Below are positions 32,884 to 41,200 of a stretch of DNA of 64,000 nucleotides, piece by piece. A program made the position numbers and the translations under genes. Positions within the stretch are counted from its first letter, which is position 1. Each line of letters starts with the position of its first letter. The stretch spans positions 682,001 through 746,000 of the forward strand of contig NZ_JAGIXS010000001.1 in assembly GCF_030014915.1 (NCBI RefSeq), given 5' to 3'. This DNA is from Pelomonas sp. V22. GTDB taxonomy: Bacteria > Pseudomonadota > Gammaproteobacteria > Burkholderiales > Burkholderiaceae_C. Under the pieces are notes generated by a model that was not told the origin of the DNA, ran no database searches, and saw nothing but the letters and a program-made list of their open reading frames with translations.

Positions 32884-33094
32884 CGGAAACTTCGCGGACC
32901 GAGCGCCGGGCCGCTCCCAAGCCGGCCCGCATTGGCGATGTGCTTGCCGGTCGATCCGGCGAGCATCGCCGTCCCCTCGGGGGAGCGAGCTCGCACCGAT
33001 CAAGCGCCTGCGCGCTCGATCGCGGCTGGCAAGCGCCAACCGGCATGCTTGCCGGTTGGCCGGCCAAGGTACACCTTCGACGAGGGGCTCCGTT
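32884..33094. repeat. Cluster of inverted repeats between convergent genes
   Basis: This 211 bp convergent intergenic stretch holds several palindromes. One is a perfect 10 bp stem with a 4 nt loop (CCAACCGGCA/TGCCGGTTGG, 33036-33059). Another is GATCAAGCGC/GCGCTCGATC (about 32998-33021, one mismatch). A third, imperfect stem surrounds TGCCGG..CCGGC at about 32935-32969. The word TGCTTGCCGGT occurs twice. No gene and no clear U-tract was found, so these are REP-like elements or transcript-end structures. Confidence 0.6.
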
Positions 33095-33376
33095 TCAGCG
33101 GGGCCAGTGAGGGGCGTTTCGGCGCCCCTTTTCTTCTTCATCCGGCAAGCGAGCCAGCAGCACGCTGATGCCGCAGGCGATGCTGATCACCAGCCACAGC
33201 ACCAGGAAGCACAGCGTGTAGGTGCCCTGGATTGAGAGGCCCAGCCGTTCGCTGACCCAGAGGTCGCTGGGATCGACCCCGGCGAAGATCAGCGCCTCCA
33301 GCACGCCGGCCATCAGAAAGGCCGGCCACAGCACGACCATGGCGAGGCCCCGCCCGCTGACCGGCTCGGTGCTCAT
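33095..33376 (-). CDS. Small membrane protein at the end of the cco operon
   Basis: A 93-residue protein with two predicted transmembrane helices (GLAMVVLWPAFLMAGVLEALIF and TYTLCFLVLWLVISIACGISVLL) separated by a short loop, and a charged C-terminus (LPDEEEKGRR). It overlaps the stop of the FixH-like gene by ATGA, so it is certainly in the cbb3 operon. I do not recognise a named family. A role in oxidase assembly or maturation is inferred from context only. Confidence 0.75.
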   Translation of the reverse strand: MSTEPVSGRGLAMVVLWPAFLMAGVLEALIFAGVDPSDLWVSERLGLSIQGTYTLCFLVLWLVISIACGISVLLARLPDEEEKGRRNAPHWPR

Positions 33377-33606
33377 TGGCCGCCCGTGGCCGCGTGGTTG
33401 CGCGCCCGCATCGCCGGCTGCTGGGCAGCATCGTCGATACCGTCGGCCGAGGGCCGCGAGGCCTGCTCGATCACCGGGTCGGGATGGGTGATGGCCAGGG
33501 TCAGCGTGGCGAAGCTCGCCACCACCACCGCAGCCGGACCACCCAGCACCAGCCACATGAATCGATAACGCCACCAGGGCTGAGCTGCAGTCGTTGCGTC
33601 GGACAT
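33373..33606 (-). CDS. FixH/CcoH-like cbb3 oxidase assembly protein
   Basis: A 77-residue protein with one N-terminal membrane helix (MWLVLGGPAAVVVASFATLTLAI) preceded by PWWRYR. It lies directly after ccoG, where fixH/ccoH usually sits. CcoH family members assist cbb3 assembly. ATG 33606 has AAGGAG at good spacing; an earlier ATG at 33630 overlaps the ccoG stop. It is shorter than FixH of rhizobia (about 160 residues), as is common in this order. Confidence 0.78.
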   Translation of the reverse strand: MSDATTAAQPWWRYRFMWLVLGGPAAVVVASFATLTLAITHPDPVIEQASRPSADGIDDAAQQPAMRARNHAATGGQ

Positions 33607-33626
33607 GGGGACTCCTTGTTTTGCAC

Positions 33627-35033
33627 TCATCGTGGCACCACGAAGGTGGATTTCTCGGCCAGCGGGGCCGCACCCGCGCCGTCCAGGACAAACTCGATGT
33701 GCTGAGCGCCAGCCCCCGCCGCTGCGGCGGCCTCGGGCGGCAGGCGCAGGGACACCGTGACCCAGCGCGCCTCGGCCGGCGCCAGCGTGAGATTCATCGG
33801 TGCTGCGAGCTTCAGGCCCTGCAGACCGCGCGCATCAAGCCGCAGCGTCTGCTGCTGTTCGGTGGCATTCATCAGCTGCACGCGGTACACGTTCTCGACC
33901 AGGCCATCCTCGACGATGCGGGCCAGGCTGGCGCGGTCACGCACCACGTCCATGCGCACCGGGGCGCGCGTAGCCAGGCTGTACACCAGGGCGGCACAGA
34001 CCAGCAGCAGCACGGCCGAATAGACCAGCACGCGCGGCCGGAACATGCGCCGTATCAGCTGCAGCTTGGTCAGGTGCTGCGACAGACCGTTCTCGGTGTC
34101 GTAACGGATCAGGCCGCGCGGGTAGCTCATCTTGTCCATCACGTCGTTGCAGACGTCGATGCAGGCCGCGCAGCCTATGCACTCGTATTGCAGGCCCTTG
34201 CGGATGTCGATGCCAGTCGGGCAGACCTGAACACACAGCGTGCAGTCGATGCAGGAGCCGAGGCCTTCGGCCTTGGGATCCGCCTTCTTGCTGCGCGAGC
34301 CACGCGGCTCGCCCCGCTCGGCGTCGTAGCTGATGATCAGCGTGTCCTTGTCGAACATCGCACTCTGGAAGCGTGCGTACGGGCACATGTACTTGCAGAC
34401 CTGCTCGCGCATGTAGCCAGCATTGCCGTAAGTGGCGAAGCCGTAGAACAGCACCCAGAAGGTCTCCCAGGGACCGAGGCCGAAGCCCATCACCTCGGCC
34501 GCCAGCAGCTTGATCGGCGTGAAGTAGCCGACGAAGGTGAAGCCGGTCCACAAGCCGAGGCCTATCCAGGCGACCTGCTTGCCGCTCTTGCGCCAGAGCT
34601 TGTTGAAGTTCCAGGGCGACTTGTCGAGCTTGATGCGGGCCTGGCGGTCACCCTCGAAGAGCTTCTCCACCCACATGAAAATCTCGGTGTAGACCGTCTG
34701 CGGGCAGGCATAACCGCACCACAGTCGCCCGGCCACCGCTGTGAACAGGAACAGCGCGTAGGCCGAGATCATCAGCAGCGCCGTCAGGTAGATGAAGTCC
34801 TGCGGATACAGGACCAGGCCGAAGATGTAGAAGCGCCGGCTGCCGAGGTCGAACAGCACGGCCTGGCGGGCGTTCCATTCCAGCCAAGGCAGGCCGTAGA
34901 ACAGCAGCTGCGTGCCCCACACCAGCGCCCAGCGCCAGGCCGCGAACCAGCCGTGGACGGCACGCGGATGGATCTTGTCCTGGGCCTTGTACAGCGAGAT
35001 GACCTGGACGCTGGAATCTTCGGACTGATTCAT
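33627..35033 (-). CDS. ccoG: Cytochrome c oxidase accessory protein CcoG (RdxA/FixG family)
   Basis: A 468-residue polytopic membrane ferredoxin-like protein. It has several transmembrane helices, CGYACPQTVY, a 4Fe-4S motif CIDCTLCVQVCPTG followed by CIGCAACIDVCND, and a C-terminal periplasmic immunoglobulin-like domain (FixG C-terminal type). CcoG has been implicated in copper reduction during cbb3 assembly. ATG 35033 (MNQSEDSS) is 7 bp after the ccoP stop. It belongs to the ccoNOQPG-fixH transcript. Confidence 0.94.
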   Translation of the reverse strand: MNQSEDSSVQVISLYKAQDKIHPRAVHGWFAAWRWALVWGTQLLFYGLPWLEWNARQAVLFDLGSRRFYIFGLVLYPQDFIYLTALLMISAYALFLFTAVAGRLWCGYACPQTVYTEIFMWVEKLFEGDRQARIKLDKSPWNFNKLWRKSGKQVAWIGLGLWTGFTFVGYFTPIKLLAAEVMGFGLGPWETFWVLFYGFATYGNAGYMREQVCKYMCPYARFQSAMFDKDTLIISYDAERGEPRGSRSKKADPKAEGLGSCIDCTLCVQVCPTGIDIRKGLQYECIGCAACIDVCNDVMDKMSYPRGLIRYDTENGLSQHLTKLQLIRRMFRPRVLVYSAVLLLVCAALVYSLATRAPVRMDVVRDRASLARIVEDGLVENVYRVQLMNATEQQQTLRLDARGLQGLKLAAPMNLTLAPAEARWVTVSLRLPPEAAAAAGAGAQHIEFVLDGAGAAPLAEKSTFVVPR

Positions 35034-35040
35034 CGGGAAC

Positions 35041-35949
35041 TTACTGCTTGGCCCCGCTGTGCGAGAGCGACCAGACATAGGCTGCGAGCACGTGAATCTG
35101 GTCAGGACTCAAGCGCGACTCGTGGGCCGGCATCTGGTTGGTCTTGCCCTCGTTGATCATGCGCATCACCGCCTCTTCGCCCCAGCCGTGCAGCCAGATC
35201 TTGTCGGTCAAGTTGGGGGCGCCCAGGGCCTGGTTGCCCTTGCCGTCCATGCCATGGCAGGCGGCGCAGGCACCGAACTTGGCCTTGCCCAGTTGCGCAG
35301 CGATCGAGTTGTGCGGGCTGCCCGAGAGACTCAGCACATAGTTGGCGACGTTCTTCACGTCTTCGGCACCACCCACGGCTGCCGCCATGGGCGGCATCTG
35401 GCCCTGGCGGCCCTTGCCGATCGTCTGGACGATGGTCTCGTGGCTGCCGCCATAGAGCCAGTCGTCGTCGGTCAGGTTCGGGAAGCCCTTGCTGCCCTTG
35501 GCGTCGGAGCCATGGCAACCCGCGCAGTTGTTGGCGAACAGGCGCTCGCCAATGCCCATCGCCTGCGGATCCTGGGCCAGCTTCTCAGCAGGCTGGCCTT
35601 GGTACTTGGCGTAGACCTGGGCCATGGCTTCCTGAGCCTTCTTCATCTCCTGCTGGTGCTGGCCCTCGCTGCTCCAGCCGAGGCTGCCGGCCATGGCGCC
35701 GAGGCCAGGATAGAGCGCCAGGTAGACACCGGCGAACACCACAGTCAGCACGAACAGGCCCATCCACCAGCGCGGCAGCGGGTTGTTCAGCTCACGCAGG
35801 TCTTCGTCCCAGACGTGGCCGGTGGTGTTGTCATTGGCCATCACACGGCGTCGCGCCGCGATGATCAGCAAAAGCAGGCACAGCACCAGACCCACGATCG
35901 TGGCGCCAGCCACGAACCAGGACCAGCTGGCAGAAACAAAATCACTCAT
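35041..35949 (-). CDS. ccoP: cbb3-type cytochrome c oxidase subunit III (diheme)
   Basis: A 302-residue membrane-anchored diheme cytochrome c that passes electrons from soluble cytochromes to CcoO and CcoN. Two N-terminal membrane helices (about 10-32 and 62-82) precede two c-type heme sites, CAGCH (142-146) and CAACH (228-232), with downstream methionine ligands (for example QMPPMAA). Its ATG lies inside the end of ccoQ (8 bp overlap). Confidence 0.96.
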   Translation of the reverse strand: MSDFVSASWSWFVAGATIVGLVLCLLLLIIAARRRVMANDNTTGHVWDEDLRELNNPLPRWWMGLFVLTVVFAGVYLALYPGLGAMAGSLGWSSEGQHQQEMKKAQEAMAQVYAKYQGQPAEKLAQDPQAMGIGERLFANNCAGCHGSDAKGSKGFPNLTDDDWLYGGSHETIVQTIGKGRQGQMPPMAAAVGGAEDVKNVANYVLSLSGSPHNSIAAQLGKAKFGACAACHGMDGKGNQALGAPNLTDKIWLHGWGEEAVMRMINEGKTNQMPAHESRLSPDQIHVLAAYVWSLSHSGAKQ

Positions 35950-36103
35950 TGCTTGCTCCTTGCGAGCCCGGCTGTTCGTCGGCAAACGGCAGTGCGGCAG
36001 CTTCATCGAAGTTGCGCGCGCGCTGGTAAGCCCACCACACGATGGCGCCGAAGCAGGCCAGCGACAGCAGGGTCACGACGATTCGAATTTGGTTGAGATC
36101 CAT
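35942..36103 (-). CDS. ccoQ: cbb3-type cytochrome oxidase subunit CcoQ
   Basis: A 53-residue single-helix protein (MDLNQIRIVVTLLSLACFGAIVWW then AYQRARNFDEAAALPFAD). It fits CcoQ in length, topology and position between ccoO and ccoP. CcoQ stabilises the oxidase in other bacteria. It is short and easily missed. Its stop overlaps the start of ccoP by 8 bp. Confidence 0.9.
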   Translation of the reverse strand: MDLNQIRIVVTLLSLACFGAIVWWAYQRARNFDEAAALPFADEQPGSQGASNE

Positions 36104-36120
36104 GACAGGGCCTCGCTTGC

Positions 36121-36738
36121 TTATTTCACCGAGGTGCCCAGCACCTGCAGGTAGGCGATCACGGCTTCCAGCTCGGTCTTGCCCTTGACGGCTTCGGCAG
36201 CACCGGCCACTTCCTCGTCGCTGTAAGGCGCGCCGAGGGTGCGCAGTACGCTCAGCTTCTTGCCCATGTCGCTCGCGTCGACCGGGCTCTTGGCGAGCCA
36301 GGGGTAGGCCGGCATGTTGGACTCGGGCACCAGGTCGCGCGGGTTGGTCAGGTGGATGCGATGCCATTCATCGCTGTACTTGCCACCCACGCGCTGCAGA
36401 TCGGGTCCGGTGCGCTTGCTGCCCCACTGGAATGGCCGGTCGTAGACGAACTCGCCGGCCAGCGAGTAGTGGCCATAGCGCAGCGTCTCGGCGCGGAAAG
36501 GGCGAATCATCTGCGAGTGGCAGTTGTAGCAACCTTCGCGCACGTAGATGTCGCGGCCTGCCACCTGCAGCGCCGTGTAGGGCTTGAGGCCGGCTACAGG
36601 CTGCGTCGTGGAACGCTGGAAGAACAGCGGCACGATCTCGACGATGCCACCGACGATGACCGTCAGCAGCACCAACACGATCATCAGGAAATTGCTGGTC
36701 TCGATCTTCTCGTGACCGGAAACGGTTTTGCTTGCCAT
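36121..36738 (-). CDS. ccoO: cbb3-type cytochrome c oxidase subunit II (monoheme)
   Basis: A 205-residue membrane-anchored cytochrome c with one N-terminal helix (about 17-40) and one heme site CYNCH (70-74), embedded in the family segment [17 protein letters not shown]. It works with CcoN and CcoP to take electrons from cytochrome c. It is separated from ccoN by 12 bp. Confidence 0.96.
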   Translation of the reverse strand: MASKTVSGHEKIETSNFLMIVLVLLTVIVGGIVEIVPLFFQRSTTQPVAGLKPYTALQVAGRDIYVREGCYNCHSQMIRPFRAETLRYGHYSLAGEFVYDRPFQWGSKRTGPDLQRVGGKYSDEWHRIHLTNPRDLVPESNMPAYPWLAKSPVDASDMGKKLSVLRTLGAPYSDEEVAGAAEAVKGKTELEAVIAYLQVLGTSVK

Positions 36739-36750
36739 TGATTGTTCTCC

Positions 36751-38190
36751 TCAGGCGTGGGCCAGCACGGGCGGCACGGCCACCGGCGTGGTCTTGCCAG
36801 CCTGCACGGTCTTCACCACGTTCCAGGCCATGATCAGCATGCCGCTGAGGTACAGCAGGCCGCCGGTGAGGCGCACGACATAGAACGGATAGGTGGCCTT
36901 GACGCTCTCGACGAAGGTGTAGACCAGGGTGCCGTCCGGATTGACCGCACGCCACATCAGGCCTTGCATCACGCCGGCAATCCACATCGCGGCGATGTAG
37001 AGCACGATGCCCAGGGTCGCGATCCAGAAGTGCAGCTCGATGGCGCGCTTGCTGAACATCTCGGTGCGGCCATACATGCGCGGGATCAGGTGGTACAGGC
37101 AGCCCATCGAAATGAGGCCCACCCATCCGAGCGCACCGCTGTGCACGTGGCCGACGGTCCAGTCGGTGTAGTGCGAGAGCGCGTTGACCGTCTTGATCGA
37201 CATCATCGGACCCTCGAAGGTCGACATGCCATAGAAGGACAGCGAGACGATCAGGAACTTCAGGATGGGGTCGTCACGCAGCTTGTGCCAGGCCCCGCTC
37301 AGGGTCATGATGCCGTTGATCATGCCACCCCAGCTCGGCGCCAGCAGCACCAGCGAGAACACCATGCCCACGCTCTGCGCCCAGTCCGGCAGCGCCGTGT
37401 AGTGCAGGTGGTGGGGGCCCGCCCACATGTAGGTGAAGATCAGCGCCCAGAAGTGGACGATGGACAAGCGGTAGCTGTAGACCGGACGGCCAGCCTGCTT
37501 GGGGATGTAGTAGTACATCATCCCGAGGAAGCCGGCGGTCAGGAAGAAGCCGACGGCGTTATGGCCGTACCACCACTGCACCATCGCGTCCTGCACGCCG
37601 GCGTAGGCGGAGTAGCTCTTGAAGAGGTTCACAGGCAGTGCCGCGCTGTTGACCAGGTGCAGGAGCGCCACGGCAATGATGAAGGCGCCAAAGAACCAGT
37701 TGGCCACGTAGATGTGGCGGATCTTGCGCGTGCCCACGGTGCCGAAGAACACGATGGCATAGCTGACCCAGGCGACGGTGATCAAAAGATCAACCGGCCA
37801 CTCCAGCTCTGCATACTCCTTGCCGCTGGTGATGCCCAGTGGCAGCGAAACTGCTGCAGCAACGATCACCAACTGCCAGGCCCAGAAGGTGAACCAGGCC
37901 AGGCCAGGCGCAAACAGCCGCGTCTGGCCGGTGCGCTGAACCACGTGGTAGGACGTGGCGAACAGCGCGCAGCCCCCAAAGGCAAAAATCACCGCATTGG
38001 TGTGCAGCGGCCGCAGGCGGCCGTAGCTGAGCCAGGAGATGCCTCCCAGAAAATCGGGCCAGGCCAGTTGGGCGGCGATGATCACGCCCACCAACATTCC
38101 GACCACGCCCCAGAGGACCGCCGCCAGCGCGAATGCGCGGACCGGTCCGTCCTCGTAGTTGATCGCCGTACTCGGCGCAGTTTGGGCCAT
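36751..38190 (-). CDS. ccoN: cbb3-type cytochrome c oxidase subunit I (catalytic)
   Basis: A 479-residue heme-copper oxidase core that reduces O2 to water at high affinity and pumps protons. About 12 transmembrane helices carry the CuB and heme histidines, visible in [32 protein letters not shown] and [13 protein letters not shown]. The ATG at 38190 has AAGGAG 7 bp upstream. An FNR box and a spaced -10 lie just before it. It heads the structural operon ccoNOQP. Confidence 0.97.
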   Translation of the reverse strand: MAQTAPSTAINYEDGPVRAFALAAVLWGVVGMLVGVIIAAQLAWPDFLGGISWLSYGRLRPLHTNAVIFAFGGCALFATSYHVVQRTGQTRLFAPGLAWFTFWAWQLVIVAAAVSLPLGITSGKEYAELEWPVDLLITVAWVSYAIVFFGTVGTRKIRHIYVANWFFGAFIIAVALLHLVNSAALPVNLFKSYSAYAGVQDAMVQWWYGHNAVGFFLTAGFLGMMYYYIPKQAGRPVYSYRLSIVHFWALIFTYMWAGPHHLHYTALPDWAQSVGMVFSLVLLAPSWGGMINGIMTLSGAWHKLRDDPILKFLIVSLSFYGMSTFEGPMMSIKTVNALSHYTDWTVGHVHSGALGWVGLISMGCLYHLIPRMYGRTEMFSKRAIELHFWIATLGIVLYIAAMWIAGVMQGLMWRAVNPDGTLVYTFVESVKATYPFYVVRLTGGLLYLSGMLIMAWNVVKTVQAGKTTPVAVPPVLAHA

Positions 38191-38197
38191 TGCCACA

Positions 38198-38203
38198 CTC
38201 CTT
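38198..38203 (-). promoter_or_regulatory. Strong ribosome binding site of ccoN
   Basis: AAGGAG 7 nt before ATG 38190. It decides for this ATG over the GTG two codons earlier, which would sit directly on the Shine-Dalgarno. Confidence 0.7.
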
Positions 38204-38230
38204 TTCAGTCAATGCGCTTCAATGAAAGGA

Positions 38231-38236
38231 ATTGTT
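38231..38236 (-). promoter_or_regulatory. Candidate -10 of the ccoN promoter
   Basis: AACAAT on the minus strand, exactly 22 bp from the FNR box at 38259-38272. The same hexamer at the same spacing occurs upstream of fnr. It implies transcription start near 38224 and a leader of about 34 nt. Confidence 0.6.
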
Positions 38237-38246
38237 CGGTGGCCGC

Positions 38247-38417
38247 TCAGCGCGAGCCTTGATCGCCATCAACCACCGGCAAGTCATCGTCAATAATTCG
38301 CCCGCCTTCGCGCTCCAGGTCGTCCAACTGGCCACTGTTGAGCGCCCAGCCGAACAAGCCGATCAGCACCAGCACCAACAGCACCGACAGTGGGACGAGC
38401 AGGTAAAGGGATTCCAT
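38247..38417 (-). CDS. ccoS: cbb3-type oxidase maturation protein CcoS
   Basis: A 56-residue single-helix protein beginning MESLYLLVPLSVLLVLVLIG and followed by FGWALNSGQLDDLEREG, the CcoS family pattern. CcoS is needed for cofactor insertion into cbb3 oxidase in Rhodobacter. It starts 14 bp after ccoI. Its last codons contain the FNR box that serves ccoN. Confidence 0.92.
   Translation of the reverse strand: MESLYLLVPLSVLLVLVLIGLFGWALNSGQLDDLEREGGRIIDDDLPVVDGDQGSR
38259..38272. promoter_or_regulatory. FNR box upstream of ccoN, inside ccoS
   Basis: A perfect TTGAT-CGCC-ATCAA. It lies within the final codons of ccoS, about 69 bp before the ccoN start, and 22 bp from an AACAAT hexamer, which places it near -41.5 of the inferred ccoN start site. 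Confidence 0.88.
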
Positions 38418-38431
38418 CGCTCGCTTCCAGT

Positions 38432-40645
38432 TCAGTTTCTGCTCAGACGCAGGGCATTGGCCACCACGGCCAGCGAGCTCAGCGCCATCCCGAGGCCCGC
38501 CGCCCAGGGCGGCAGCCAGCCGGTGAGCGCCAAGGGCACACAAGCCAGGTTGTAGAGCGCCGCCCAGGCCAGGTTTTGTACAACCACGCGGCGCATGCGC
38601 AGGGCCAGCAGGCGCGCGCGCGGCAGCTCGGCCAGCCGTTCGCTGATCAAGACGGCATCGGCTTCGGCCCGGGCCAGCAAGGCGCCCTGCCCCATCACCA
38701 CGCTGGCATCTGCACGCGCCAGCACCGGCGCATCGTTGATGCCATCGCCGACCATCAAGACCTTGTGGCCAGCGGCCTGCAGCTCGGCCACCACAGCCAG
38801 CTTGCGCTCGGGGCTGGCGCCGGCGATGCAGCGCTGCACGCCGGCCGCCGCCGCCACACGCTCGACCCGCTCGGGCGCGTCGCCCGACAGCAGCAGGGTT
38901 TGCACGCCGGCGGCATGCCAGGCCGCCATGGCCTCGGCGGCGCCGGCTCGCAACTGTTCATCGAACTGCAGCCACAGCAAGACCTGACCCTCTTTACCGA
39001 ATGCCAACTGCGCCCGACCGTCCGAGGGATCGCGCCCCTCGCCCACCCAGGCTGGCGCGCCAAGGCGCCAGAGACGGCCGCTCAGGTCAAAAGCCTCGAG
39101 ACCTCGGCCCGGGAGTTCGCGCACGTCGCGCCAGTCGGCCTGCGCTTCGGGCCAGGCCCGCGACAGCGCCTGCGACAGCGGATGGCGCGACTGTGCCGCC
39201 AGTGCCGCAGCCTGCGCGGGCAAGCCGGCGTCGGCGCCCTCGGCCAGCCATTGCTGGCGCAGCTGCAGTTGCTCCTCGGTCAGTGTGCCAGTCTTGTCCA
39301 GCACCAGCATGTCGATCTCCGCCAGCGCCTCCAGCAACTCGGTGCGGCGCAGCAGCAAGCCGCGTCGCGCCAGCGCGCCGGTGGCTGCCACGCGGGCCGC
39401 CGGCGCCGCCAGCGACAGTGCGCAGGGGCAGGTGACGATCAGCACCGAAACCGCCACCCAGACCGCACGCCCCGGTTCATGCCACGACCACCAGGCTGCC
39501 GCCAACGCGGCCAGCAGCAAAACGACCCACAGGAAAGGTCCGGCCACGCGTTCGGCCAGCGCCACGCCGGCCGGCTTCTGGCTCAGCGCCTCGCGCATCA
39601 ACTGCACGATCGCCTCATAGCGGGTGTCGGTACCGACGCGCTCCACGCGCACCAGCAGCGGAGCATCGAGATTGAGGCTGCCGGCGACCACGCCGTCGCC
39701 CGGGCCCTTGGCCACCGGCAAGGACTCGCCATTGAGCAAGGCCTCGTTCACGGCACTGCAGCCCTGCTCCACCCGACCATCGGCCGCAAAAGCCTGGCCC
39801 GCGCAGACGCGCAGCAGGTCACCGGCGCGCAGCCGGCTCGGATGGATCTGCTCGCTGCGGCCTTCGGCATCGAGGCGCTCGGCCAGCTCGGGCAGCTTGA
39901 CCGCCGTACGCTCCAGCTCCTCAGCCGCGCGATGGCGCCAGCGCAACTCGAGGTAGCGCCCGGCCAGCAGGAAGCTGACGAACATGGTCAGTGAATCGAA
40001 ATAGACCTCGTGGCCGAACAAACCGCCGGGCTCGAAGGTGGCGCCGCTGCTGGCCACGAAGGCCACGATCAGGCCCAGGGCCACGGGCACGTCCATGCCC
40101 AGCTGGCGCTGGCGCAGTTGCCGCCAGGCACCGCTAAAGAAAGGCGTGGCCGAGAACAACAGCACTGGCAGGCTCAGCACCCATTCCCCCCATTGCAAGA
40201 GGCGCACCAGGTCGGGCGCCATCTCGCCGGGCTCGGCCCAGTAGATGGGTGCGGCGAGCATCATCACCTGCATCATCATGAAGCCGGCCACAAAGAGCCG
40301 CCACAGCGCCTGGCGTTGCTCGCGCTGGCGCAGTTGGCGGGCCTCGGCGGCCACATCGGGCACGGCGCCATAGCCGGCTTTCTCTATGGCCGCCACCAAG
40401 CGGGCCAGCGTGGTCTGGCCGGGCTGCCAGCGCAGGCTCAGCCGCGCTGCGGCCGCATGCACCGTGGCGGCCAACACGCCGGGCTCGGCCAGCAAGGCCC
40501 GCTCGACGATGCCGGCACAGGCCGCGCAATGCAGGCCCGAGAGCTGCAAGGCAGATAGCGCCTGCTCACCCTCCCAGCGCGTGAAGGGCGCCAGCAGGGC
40601 CGGATCGTCAGGAGGGGCTGGAATGGCGATGCTGGGTGCAGTCAT
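38432..40645 (-). CDS. ccoI: Copper-translocating P1B-type ATPase CcoI
   Basis: A 737-residue heavy-metal ATPase supplying copper for the cbb3 CuB centre. It has an N-terminal metal-binding domain with C40 and C43 (GLHCAACAG), eight predicted membrane helices, the intramembrane CPCALSLAAP motif, the phosphorylation site DKTGTLTEEQ and GDGINDAPVLARAD. ATG 40645 is used; a TTG six codons earlier is possible. It leads ccoS and is followed by the ccoN operon. An FNR-like site lies 60 bp upstream. Confidence 0.95.
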   Translation of the reverse strand: MTAPSIAIPAPPDDPALLAPFTRWEGEQALSALQLSGLHCAACAGIVERALLAEPGVLAATVHAAAARLSLRWQPGQTTLARLVAAIEKAGYGAVPDVAAEARQLRQREQRQALWRLFVAGFMMMQVMMLAAPIYWAEPGEMAPDLVRLLQWGEWVLSLPVLLFSATPFFSGAWRQLRQRQLGMDVPVALGLIVAFVASSGATFEPGGLFGHEVYFDSLTMFVSFLLAGRYLELRWRHRAAEELERTAVKLPELAERLDAEGRSEQIHPSRLRAGDLLRVCAGQAFAADGRVEQGCSAVNEALLNGESLPVAKGPGDGVVAGSLNLDAPLLVRVERVGTDTRYEAIVQLMREALSQKPAGVALAERVAGPFLWVVLLLAALAAAWWSWHEPGRAVWVAVSVLIVTCPCALSLAAPAARVAATGALARRGLLLRRTELLEALAEIDMLVLDKTGTLTEEQLQLRQQWLAEGADAGLPAQAAALAAQSRHPLSQALSRAWPEAQADWRDVRELPGRGLEAFDLSGRLWRLGAPAWVGEGRDPSDGRAQLAFGKEGQVLLWLQFDEQLRAGAAEAMAAWHAAGVQTLLLSGDAPERVERVAAAAGVQRCIAGASPERKLAVVAELQAAGHKVLMVGDGINDAPVLARADASVVMGQGALLARAEADAVLISERLAELPRARLLALRMRRVVVQNLAWAALYNLACVPLALTGWLPPWAAGLGMALSSLAVVANALRLSRN

Positions 40646-40677
40646 TGAGGGCGAACGCAACAAGTGCGTCGCTCCAT

Positions 40678-40683
40678 AATCTA
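40678..40683 (-). promoter_or_regulatory. Candidate -10 of the ccoI promoter
   Basis: TAGATT on the minus strand, 21 bp from the FNR-like box at 40705-40718. It overlaps a CATAAT hexamer on the plus strand (40675-40680) that could serve the divergent DUF192 gene. Confidence 0.4.
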
Positions 40684-40704
40684 CACAAACTGCATGATTT
40701 CCAC

Positions 40705-40718
40705 ATGATTCAAATCAA
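40705..40718. promoter_or_regulatory. FNR-like box between ccoI and the DUF192 gene
   Basis: ATGAT-TCAA-ATCAA on the plus strand, nine of ten half-site positions matching TTGAT-N4-ATCAA. It is 60 bp upstream of the ccoI ATG, so it fits activation of ccoI. On the other strand it covers the start codon of the DUF192 gene. Confidence 0.7.
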
Positions 40719-41157
40719 GACTCGCGCCGGGGCCGGCCTCGCCCTCGCCTTGGCCTGCAGCGGGGTGTCGGCCCAGGACCATGCCCAGCAACTGCCCAGC
40801 ATCCAGCTCGGCGCCGGCATGCACCTGATCCAGGCCGAGGTGGCGCAGTCCGACGAGCAGCGCGCCATCGGCCTGATGCACCGGCCCAGCATGCCCGCCA
40901 ACAACGGCATGCTCTTCGTGTTCGAGCAGCCGCAGCCGCAGTGCTTCTGGATGAAGAACACCTTGCTGCCGCTGTCCATCGCCTTCATCGCCGACGACGG
41001 CACCATCGTCAACATCGAGGAGATGAAGGCCCAGACGCTGGACTCGCACTGCTCGGCCAAGCCGGTGCGCTATGCGCTCGAGATGAACACCGGCTGGTTT
41101 GCCAAGAAGGGCATCAAGCCCGGCACGAAGCTGCGCGGCAAGCCCTGGGGGCAATGA
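40705..41157 (+). CDS. DUF192 family exported protein
   Basis: A 150-residue protein with a signal peptide (IKTRAGAGLALALACSGVSA) and a DUF192 domain recognised by GLMHRPSMPANNGMLFVFE, CFWMKNTLLPLSIAFI and NIEEMKAQT. Family function is unknown. ATG 40705 leaves a normal signal peptide; the frame upstream to 40636 would add a non-hydrophobic leader. No Shine-Dalgarno is obvious. The start codon lies within the FNR-like box, so FNR bound for ccoI might block this gene. Confidence 0.85.
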   Translation: MIQIKTRAGAGLALALACSGVSAQDHAQQLPSIQLGAGMHLIQAEVAQSDEQRAIGLMHRPSMPANNGMLFVFEQPQPQCFWMKNTLLPLSIAFIADDGTIVNIEEMKAQTLDSHCSAKPVRYALEMNTGWFAKKGIKPGTKLRGKPWGQ

Positions 41158-41187
41158 AGAAAGCCGGCGCGAGGCCGGCTTTCTTTT
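41157..41187. terminator. Bidirectional terminator between DUF192 and sodB
   Basis: A perfect 12 bp stem AAGAAAGCCGGC/GCCGGCTTTCTT with a GCGAG loop and T-rich flanks. It overlaps the last base of the DUF192 stop and serves both convergent genes. Confidence 0.85.
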
Positions 41188-41200
41188 GGGGCAAACCCGA

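Noticed and set aside
33036-33059. Perfect hairpin as the fnr terminator
   Set aside because: Stem is strong but no T-run follows on either strand, and it lies over 150 bp past the fnr stop; kept as a repeat instead.
37776-37793. TTGATC...GATCA sequence in ccoN resembling an FNR box
   Set aside because: After the four-base spacer the right half does not read ATCAA, and it lies deep in coding sequence.
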